DNA of 11,978 nucleotides, taken from the NCBI GenBank assembly GCA_023441125.1, contig JAEZQV010000096.1, positions 1 through 11,978 on the forward strand, written 5' to 3'. The DNA is from Bacillota bacterium. Lineage in GTDB: Bacteria > Bacillota_C > Negativicutes > Sporomusales > Sporomusaceae. Shown piece by piece: positions 7,543 to 11,978 of this stretch. The notes beneath the pieces are model-generated. The model was not told where the DNA came from, made no database searches, and saw only the letters and a list, made by a program, of their open reading frames with translations. A program made the position numbers and the translations under genes. Positions within the stretch are counted from its first letter, which is position 1, and each line of letters begins with the position of its first letter.

Positions 7543-8094
7543 CTATTGCCAGCGCCGAATAAAATCATGTTCAATATCCAGACGATCCAAAATCCGTCCG
7601 GCGTGATGGCTGACAAGGTCGTCAATACTGGCGGGCTTGCTGTAAAAGGCCGGCATAGGCGGCATCATTACCACGCCAAGCCGGGAAATTCTAAGCATGT
7701 TTTCCAGATGGATCGGACTCAGGGGAGTCTCCCGGGGAACAAGGATTAATCTGCGCCCCTCTTTTATAGTAACATCTGCAGCCCGTAAAATAAGATTGGT
7801 ACTTAGCCCGCAGCTAATAGCCGCAAGCGTTTTCATACTACAAGGCGCAATGACCATACCTGCCGTTTTGAAGGAGCCGCTGGCAATCGCCGCATCAAGT
7901 TCATTATTATTATACATATGAGCGGCTAGTTGCTGTAAATCCGCAAAGGAATAGGTTGTTTCCAGCCGCAGGGTTTCCATGGCCCATTGGCTGACAACCA
8001 GATGTGTTTCTATATTCAGTCTCTTAAGAAACTCCAGCAGGCGAATCCCGTATATGGCGCCGGTTGCTCCGGTAATGGCCACAATGATGCCCAT
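7543..8094 (-). CDS. ubiX: UbiX/Pad1-type flavin prenyltransferase
   Basis: A 183-residue flavoprotein. ITGATGAIYGIRLLEFL (7-23) is the FMN-binding start, GSFKTAGMVIAPCSMKTLAAISCG (73-96) is the UbiX core with the conserved PCSMKTL, and LILVPRETPLSPIHLENM (116-133) is the family's phosphate/prenyl-site stretch. Known reaction: FMN + dimethylallyl (pyro)phosphate to prenylated FMN, the cofactor of UbiD decarboxylases. The gene follows ubiD by only 9 nt, and its AAGGAGG overlaps the ubiD stop codon, so the two are translationally coupled and supply enzyme and cofactor together. Pairing with a single UbiD, outside any quinone operon, points to a catabolic or detoxifying decarboxylase and not ubiquinone synthesis, which anaerobic Firmicutes lack. 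Confidence 0.95.
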   Translation of the reverse strand: MGIIVAITGATGAIYGIRLLEFLKRLNIETHLVVSQWAMETLRLETTYSFADLQQLAAHMYNNNELDAAIASGSFKTAGMVIAPCSMKTLAAISCGLSTNLILRAADVTIKEGRRLILVPRETPLSPIHLENMLRISRLGVVMMPPMPAFYSKPASIDDLVSHHAGRILDRLDIEHDFIRRWQ

Positions 8095-8103
8095 AGTGCC
8101 TCC

Positions 8104-9444
8104 TTAGTCAATATAGTCTTCCAGTTTGAGCAACTCTTCTCCCGGGATACATATCCGTTCAAAACGTTCTTTGGACGCCTGCAGGGGAACCGTCGCATCA
8201 ATTCCCATTTTATCGCCGATCCCCTCATCGGTCGAAGGATCAAGTATGTTGCCGGCGGCCCGCTCGATAATCATTACGTCGCGTCCGGCCTGCGAACGGG
8301 TGGCAATAGCCCATTCCACGTCCTCCATGTTAAAAATATCAACATCTTTATCGACAACAACGACATGCTTGATTTCATGGCTGCTGCCGAAGGCTGCGCA
8401 CATAGCGTTCTTAGCTTCGCCTTCTTGTTTTTTGTCAATTTTAATGACAGCATGGTAGCGGCAAGTCCCGCCAGGCGTTAGGTGCACGCCAAGCGTCGTA
8501 GGCACAGTATTGCGGACAATTTGCAGCATTCCACCTTCCCGGGGAATGGCACCCAGTAAACAATGCTCCATAGTTGCCGGCACAATGGTATGAAAGATCG
8601 GATCTTTCCTGGTAGTCACAGCCGTCAGTTCAATCACCGGTTTTAAAGAGGCAGGACCGTAATACTTGGGGTATTCACCAAAAGGACCTTCCATTTCGCG
8701 TACTCCGGGCAGCAGGCGTCCTTCCAGGACAATTTCAGCCTGGGCCGGCACTTCTAAATCCACTGTTTCGCATTTTACTAGTTCAACCGGTTTCCCGTAC
8801 AGGCGCGAGGCAATGGTAAATTCATCAAAGCCCAGCGGCGCCAGCGCTTGTGAAGCTAACAGTAGAATAGGATCAACCCCGATAGCTAGGGCAACCTCCA
8901 GTGGTTTCCCTTTGGATTCAGCCTTTTGGTAAAAATGGGCCAAATGCCGAGGCAGTATTAAAACGCCAAGACGGTTAGGAGCAGTAACCTGCAGCCGATG
9001 AATAGAAATGTTGCGTGTTCCGGTTTCCGGATCTTTGGCGATCAGAAGCGCCGCCGTAATGTAAGCACCGCTGTCTTTTTCGTGATGGACAGGTATCGGC
9101 AGCTTGGATAGGTCGACCTCAAAAGTGGTGCATTCTTTCACAGGTGCCTTTTCTTTATCGACAATAATACAGTCCATGGGATTGGTTTGCGCCCAGGAAA
9201 AATGCTCAGCAACTTTTTCAACTTCAACTCCCATTGCTTTAGCCATCAGAATCCGGTTACCCGCAAAACCGGTAACAACCGGCATGCTCATGCCGGTGTT
9301 CAGAAACTTTAAAGCATATTTGCCATCCGCTTTTTTACCAAGAGCAGCCAGTTCATGCTTTAGGTCTACTTTTTTTGTTACAGTTTTCAAGTAGTTTTCT
9401 TTTTCCAAATAAGCTAACCAATCTCGTAGTGACATACAAATCAT
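8104..9444 (-). CDS. ubiD: UbiD-family prenylated-FMN-dependent (de)carboxylase
   Basis: A 446-residue protein of the UbiD family. Active-site residues are visible with the right spacing: Asn145 (metal) and Arg150 in NISIHRLQV, and Glu252/Glu257 in MEGPFGEYPKYYG, matching the Asn-Arg and Glu-x4-Glu sets of fungal Fdc1. So it should be active and bind prenylated FMN, Mn2+ and K+. The family reversibly decarboxylates alpha,beta-unsaturated or aromatic acids such as cinnamates, hydroxybenzoates and gallate. No VdcD-like small third subunit follows. The start is taken at 9444, where AAGGAG lies 8 nt upstream; the ATG at 9435 would be 17 nt away. The promoter predicted at 9911-9883 carries the same LysR operator as the hydroxyacid operon, so substrate or product probably belongs to that pathway. 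The substrate itself is unknown. Confidence 0.93.
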   Translation of the reverse strand: MICMSLRDWLAYLEKENYLKTVTKKVDLKHELAALGKKADGKYALKFLNTGMSMPVVTGFAGNRILMAKAMGVEVEKVAEHFSWAQTNPMDCIIVDKEKAPVKECTTFEVDLSKLPIPVHHEKDSGAYITAALLIAKDPETGTRNISIHRLQVTAPNRLGVLILPRHLAHFYQKAESKGKPLEVALAIGVDPILLLASQALAPLGFDEFTIASRLYGKPVELVKCETVDLEVPAQAEIVLEGRLLPGVREMEGPFGEYPKYYGPASLKPVIELTAVTTRKDPIFHTIVPATMEHCLLGAIPREGGMLQIVRNTVPTTLGVHLTPGGTCRYHAVIKIDKKQEGEAKNAMCAAFGSSHEIKHVVVVDKDVDIFNMEDVEWAIATRSQAGRDVMIIERAAGNILDPSTDEGIGDKMGIDATVPLQASKERFERICIPGEELLKLEDYID

Positions 9445-9488
9445 ACTACTCTCTCCTTTGTAGAATTGTTTACTATTTACACCGCTGA

Positions 9489-9642
9489 TTAGTTTTGTTT
9501 GCGATTTTTACTAAGTTCAATGGCAACATCCAAAATAAGATCTTCTTGTCCCCACCGTCCTGCACCGTCCCATTTCCATCAATATATTGCGGGAATCAAC
9601 GCCGCATTTTTCCGCCCGGCGCGCATGCAACAGAAAACTGCT
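9489..9642 (-). pseudogene. Remnant: C-terminus of a DmpG-type 4-hydroxy-2-oxovalerate aldolase
   Basis: Read on the minus strand from 9642, the frame gives SSFLLHARRAEKCGVDSRN, then ILMEMGRCRTVG. After a shift of two bases at 9550-9553 it continues QEDLILDVAIELSKNRKQN to a TAA at 9489. With the shift repaired this is the C-terminal signature of DmpG/BphI aldolases (SSFLLHA, then ELGRR.VGGQEDMI.DVA.). The shift lies in a run of four G where VGGQED would need six, so two G appear lost. A TGA directly before residue 1 and the absence of the TIM-barrel part show a dead gene. It lies 44 nt before ubiD and downstream of the ubiD promoter, so the ancestral operon probably began with an aldolase splitting a 4-hydroxy-2-oxoacid into pyruvate and an aldehyde. 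Family call from memory of the motif; not searched. Confidence 0.75.
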
Positions 9643-9649
9643 TCACTCA

Positions 9650-9762
9650 TCACTTGCGGACGGTGCACACCGGATCGATCAGACCCCGTCCTAGGTCCAT
9701 CAGCTTCGCCTCCCTAAACTTATTCGTCGATCAATTACCGGCTTTAATGAAATCAGCTTCAA
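9650..9762 (-). other. Short overlapping reading frames in the ubiD leader, probably gene debris
   Basis: Two short frames have good ribosome binding sites. A 20-codon frame starts at TTG 9762 behind AAGGAGG (9773-9767) and ends TGA at 9700. A 16-codon frame starts at ATG 9700 (TGATG overlap) behind GGGAGG with 8-nt spacing, reads MDLGRGLIDPVCTVRK, and ends at 9650, again with a TGATG overlap. I do not recognise either. They may be the broken N-terminal part of the gene whose C-terminus survives at 9489-9642, or, less likely, real leader peptides. Confidence 0.35.
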
Positions 9763-9875
9763 AATACCTCCTTGAAAATTTATACTAATTATTAAATTCC
9801 GATTTTTTCGTCCATAATACTGGAATTTTGCCATACCAGTGCTGGTAGTTTCAGCAAATTCACCCGTATGCTCTT

Positions 9876-9911
9876 TAATCAAGTTATAACACAAAGGTGT
9901 AAATAGATCTA
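9876..9911 (-). promoter_or_regulatory. Predicted activator-dependent promoter of ubiD-ubiX
   Basis: TATAAC (9888-9883, minus strand) is the -10, and TAGATC at 9911-9906 is the weak -35 after 17 bp. This is the same pair and spacing as before the permease operon. The predicted start near 9876 gives a leader of about 430 nt before the ubiD ATG, which runs through the dead aldolase. Confidence 0.62.
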
Positions 9912-9951
9912 ATACTATAAAATTTATAAACTATATAGGTTATTCCTATAT
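9901..9951. promoter_or_regulatory. LysR-type operator, copy B (three dyads)
   Basis: The first 20 bases, AAATAGATCTAATACTATAA, equal copy A exactly. Dyads are ATAG-N8-CTAT (9903-9918), TATAA-AAT-TTATA (9916-9928) and ATATAGG-TTATT-CCTATAT (9933-9951, 7-bp arms). The last holds a T-N11-A box (T9936, A9948). Where copy A and B differ in the last dyad only the spacer differs; the arms are kept. The T-N11-A dyad is centred near -66 of the predicted ubiD start. It lies between ubiD (minus) and the chemoreceptor gene (plus). Confidence 0.8.
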
Positions 9952-9981
9952 GAGAATTGTAGCTGACATCAATTCGTATAT

Positions 9982-10000
9982 ACCTATAGTTTGTATAGGT
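9982..10000. promoter_or_regulatory. Third TATAGG-type dyad, upstream of the chemoreceptor promoter
   Basis: ACCTATA-GTTTG-TATAGGT is a perfect inverted repeat with 7-bp arms and a 5-bp spacer. It uses the same TATAGG half-site as copies A and B, but in everted order. It also satisfies T-N11-A (T9985, A9997) and is centred near -66 of the predicted chemoreceptor start (about 10057). It could bind the same regulator; the reversed arms make this less certain. Confidence 0.45.
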
Positions 10001-10020
10001 TAAAAGTATAGCATCTAATA

Positions 10021-10050
10021 TTGACATAATTGTAAGAAAAGCAATAACAT
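10021..10050 (+). promoter_or_regulatory. Promoter of the chemoreceptor gene
   Basis: A perfect -35 TTGACA (10021-10026) is followed after 18 bp by TAACAT (10045-10050), 4 of 6 to TATAAT. The predicted start is near 10057, just before the riboswitch, so the whole aptamer is in the transcript. The text just upstream (ATAGCATCTAATA, 10008-10020) echoes ATAGATCTAATA of the operator copies. Confidence 0.55.
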
Positions 10051-10074
10051 TAAAACAATGCATCGCTTTAGCAA

Positions 10075-10160
10075 ATGAATACATATTGGCAAACTTATCG
10101 AAAGATAAGGACGCAAAACTATGGGTCTAAAGATACTGTCTATGACTGCCAAGTTGCATT
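10075..10160 (+). ncRNA. c-di-GMP-I (GEMM-I) riboswitch aptamer
   Basis: The conserved order of GEMM-I is present. GGCAAA (10088-10093) is followed by a hairpin CTTATC-GAAA-GATAAG (10094-10109) with the GNRA loop, then GGACGCAAA (10109-10117). GGGTCTAAAG and CTATGA (10123-10145) form the tetraloop receptor, here UCUAAA/UAUGA in place of the common CCUAAG/UAUGG, a compensated pair change. CTGCCAAGTTGC (10146-10157) closes the aptamer. CAATGCA (10056-10062) can also pair with TGCATTG (10155-10161). The element senses cyclic di-GMP, and it lies about 120 nt before the chemoreceptor start. Confidence 0.92.
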
Positions 10161-10172
10161 GAAGGTAAATTG

Positions 10173-10202
10173 TGACATCAGTCTGTTTGTAGACTGATGT
10201 CA
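10173..10202 (+). terminator. Strong hairpin after the riboswitch, probable expression platform
   Basis: TGACATCAGTCT (10173-10184) pairs perfectly with AGACTGATGTCA (10191-10202), 12 bp with a 6-nt loop, followed by only TTTCT. The position, between aptamer and gene, is that of a riboswitch-controlled terminator, but the short T-run makes efficient termination uncertain. I see no obvious alternative pairing that settles whether c-di-GMP turns the gene on or off. Confidence 0.5.
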
Positions 10203-10278
10203 TTTCTGCATCAAGGGTTGCAGCACAAATGCAAGATTCATGCTATGTAGACATTACTTAAAACTGGAGGTAATTATC

Positions 10279-11978
10279 TTGACAATTAATGTGTCTAGTA
10301 TCCGTGTACGCTTGCTGCTCATTATTCTCACACTCATGGTAATTTCACTGAGTATCCTAACTGGACTGAGTTACTACTTTTCCAAGCAATCACTTGCCAA
10401 AAGTGTTGATGAGACAGCGGCGGCAATAGGAACCGATTATGCCAACCGCGTCCAGGCTTCCGTCAATGATCTTGTCATCTATCTTCAGGATCTGGCCAAC
10501 AATCCATATGTCAGGAGCGGCAGAGACCGGCAGCTTATCACCACAACTATGGCGGAAGCATTAATGCGTAATGAAAGGTTTAACGGCTTTAACTTTGTTT
10601 TTCTGGACGGCAACTCAATTCGTGCCGCTGGTGACACCATCTACCTGGGTGACCGTGATTATTTCAAAAAGGTACTCCAGACACAAAAGCCGGTTATCTC
10701 GGACCCAGTTATGCTAAAAGCCACTGGGGTGCTGGCAGTTACCATTGCAGTTCCGGTACTGGATAACGGGAAACTGACCGGCGTATTGGTTGGCACCGTT
10801 CCGCTTGCCAAATTAAATGACGTCGTCAAGGACATTAATTTTCTGGACAGCGGCTACGGTGTAATTGCCGACGATTCCGGCATGATCATCGCGCACGCCG
10901 CTAAGCCAGAGCTTGTCGGTAAATTAAACTTACTGGAGAAGAGAGTTAATGCTGAATTCAACCTTGGAACCGCAGAACTGGATGACCGGCTGATTGCGCA
11001 CTTTAAGGCCACAGGCGAGAATGGAAAGCAGGTGCGCGGAACTTACACGCTTAATAATACCCCCCTTATGAGCGTTTTCACACCAATCGAGCTTCCTGGC
11101 GGTCAGCGCTGGATTATGATTGTAACCGCTCCGGAATCCGAAGCTACCCGCGCTGTGGGAACACTGAGCACAGTTCTAATTACAGTAGCCGTCATCTGCA
11201 TACTGCTCGGCGCTTTGGTTGTAATATACATCAGCATCAGGTTTACCCAGCCGATCGTAAAAATCCGGGACGAGGCACTCCTGCTGGCCGAGGGCAACCT
11301 AAGGCAGCAGCAAGAAAATAAAATTTACAGCAAAGATGAAATCGGACAGTTGTCGGAAGCTTTCGGACAAATGGCCGGCAACCTGCGCAAACTGGTCGTA
11401 AAAGTACAATCCAAAGCGGAAACGGTTGCAGCCTCCAGCGAGGAACTGACTGCAAGCGCACAGCAATCTGCTAACACTGCCAGCCAAGTAGCCAACTCTA
11501 TTACCCAAATAGCCGCAGGCTCAGAACAGCAAGCGACTGCAGTAACCAGGATGTCATGCACTGTGGAGCAGATGTCGGCGAACATTGAGCAAATTGCAAC
11601 AGCCGGTAAACAAATCGCGCAAATCGCCGGCGATACGGCTGAATCTGCAGTACAGGGACGCACGGCTATTGATAAAGTCAGCGAGCAAATGAAGATTATC
11701 AGGAAAGAATCTGAAGAAATACAAAAAACCATCAGCAATCTCGCCCAGGGATCGCGCGAGATTGGAGAAATTGTTACCCTGATTTCCGCAATAGCCGGAC
11801 AAACCAACTTACTGGCGCTTAATGCCGCCATAGAAGCGGCGAGAGCGGGAGAAGCAGGCCGGGGCTTTGCAGTTGTCGCCGAAGAAGTCCGCAAACTGGC
11901 GGAAGAATCCAACCAGGCAGCGCAAAAAATTGCCGGTCTTATCCAAAGAAATGAAAATGACATGGATCAAGCCATCGC
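10279..11978 (+). CDS. Methyl-accepting chemotaxis protein with dCACHE sensor (C-terminus beyond window)
   Basis: The frame is open from a TTG start at 10279 (GGAGG 8 nt upstream) to the window edge, 566 codons. A GTG four codons later is badly spaced. Layout: membrane helix about 12-33; a large extracytoplasmic dCACHE-type sensor about 35-290, with [20 protein letters not shown] and [14 protein letters not shown] typical of the fold; second helix about 295-318; HAMP domain ending in [15 protein letters not shown]; then the methyl-accepting coiled coil. The signalling tip is a near-perfect match ([20 protein letters not shown], then [18 protein letters not shown]; residues about 505-542) for binding CheA/CheW. 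Expression should respond to c-di-GMP through the riboswitch. Its location beside a LysR operator suggests it senses a compound of the neighbouring pathway (inference). I do not see the full dCACHE amino-acid-binding motif. Confidence 0.95.
   Translation, partial: MTINVSSIRVRLLLIILTLMVISLSILTGLSYYFSKQSLAKSVDETAAAIGTDYANRVQASVNDLVIYLQDLANNPYVRSGRDRQLITTTMAEALMRNERFNGFNFVFLDGNSIRAAGDTIYLGDRDYFKKVLQTQKPVISDPVMLKATGVLAVTIAVPVLDNGKLTGVLVGTVPLAKLNDVVKDINFLDSGYGVIADDSGMIIAHAAKPELVGKLNLLEKRVNAEFNLGTAELDDRLIAHFKATGENGKQVRGTYTLNNTPLMSVFTPIELPGGQRWIMIVTAPESEATRAVGTLSTVLITVAVICILLGALVVIYISIRFTQPIVKIRDEALLLAEGNLRQQQENKIYSKDEIGQLSEAFGQMAGNLRKLVVKVQSKAETVAASSEELTASAQQSANTASQVANSITQIAAGSEQQATAVTRMSCTVEQMSANIEQIATAGKQIAQIAGDTAESAVQGRTAIDKVSEQMKIIRKESEEIQKTISNLAQGSREIGEIVTLISAIAGQTNLLALNAAIEAARAGEAGRGFAVVAEEVRKLAEESNQAAQKIAGLIQRNENDMDQAI

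Noticed and set aside
9495..9788. 97-codon plus-strand frame in the ubiD-chemoreceptor gap
   Set aside because: No Shine-Dalgarno and no recognisable protein; the opposite strand carries the aldolase remnant.
9700..9894. 64-codon minus-strand frame starting before the predicted ubiD promoter start
   Set aside because: Its ATG (9894) lies upstream of the predicted transcription start and has no Shine-Dalgarno; only its last 20 codons, behind AAGGAGG, are worth noting.
6228..9949. Reading the two 49-bp copies as a transposon end pair or dispersed repeat
   Set aside because: They are direct, not inverted, flank no transposase, show no target duplication, and conserve exactly the dyad arms and promoter spacing expected of an operator.
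11325..11963. 212-codon open frame on the minus strand opposite the chemoreceptor
   Set aside because: It lies wholly antisense to the methyl-accepting coiled coil, whose Ala/Glu/Gln-rich codons leave the opposite strand open. No ribosome binding site and no recognisable domain.
1..11978. CRISPR array, tRNA, rRNA, insertion sequence
   Set aside because: None seen: no regularly spaced repeats, no cloverleaf or rRNA-like text, no transposase or integrase frame.

Overview
The window looks like chromosomal DNA of an anaerobic, motile, low-to-mid-GC Firmicute, perhaps a Sporomusa-like Negativicute. This rests on strong AGGAGG-type ribosome binding sites before almost every gene, a c-di-GMP-I riboswitch, ferredoxin-dependent 2-oxoacid chemistry and an ADP-forming acyl-CoA synthetase. 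The genus is inference; no marker gene is present.

Layout. (1) 1-5943, minus strand: a tight six-gene operon that continues off the left edge. In order of transcription it holds a solute:sodium-symporter-type permease, a D-isomer-specific 2-hydroxyacid dehydrogenase, an Ldh2-family (L/sulfo)lactate/malate-type dehydrogenase, the alpha and beta subunits of an ADP-forming acyl-CoA synthetase, and the start of a 2-oxoacid:ferredoxin oxidoreductase gamma subunit. Read together this is a full route: import of a 2-hydroxyacid, oxidation of either stereoisomer to the 2-oxoacid, ferredoxin-linked decarboxylation to an acyl-CoA, then ATP formation with release of the acid. (2) 5944-6302: divergent promoter region with an elaborate LysR-type operator. 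(3) 6303-7232, plus strand: the LysR-type regulator, followed by a terminator. (4) 7543-9444, minus strand: ubiD-ubiX, a prenylated-FMN-dependent decarboxylase and its cofactor-making prenyltransferase. (5) 9445-10278: a gene-poor stretch with the frameshifted C-terminal remnant of a 4-hydroxy-2-oxovalerate aldolase (DmpG type), the ubiD promoter, a second copy of the LysR operator, and the promoter and c-di-GMP-I riboswitch of the next gene. (6) 10279-11978, plus strand: a dCACHE-type methyl-accepting chemotaxis protein, cut by the right edge.

The main observation is that the transporter/dehydrogenase operon and the ubiD-ubiX operon, 3.7 kb apart, carry the same 49-bp operator (41 of 49 positions identical; all differences fall in the spacers between dyad arms). 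In both, an identical minus-strand -10 hexamer (TATAAC) lies exactly 12 bp from the operator. The T-N11-A dyad is then centred near -66 and a second dyad lies over the -35. This is the classic LysR-type activator layout. It suggests that one regulator, coded between the two operons, controls both as a single pathway, with chemotaxis possibly added through the neighbouring chemoreceptor. The substrate cannot be read from the sequence; candidates are an aryl-lactate, sulfolactate or another 2-hydroxyacid.
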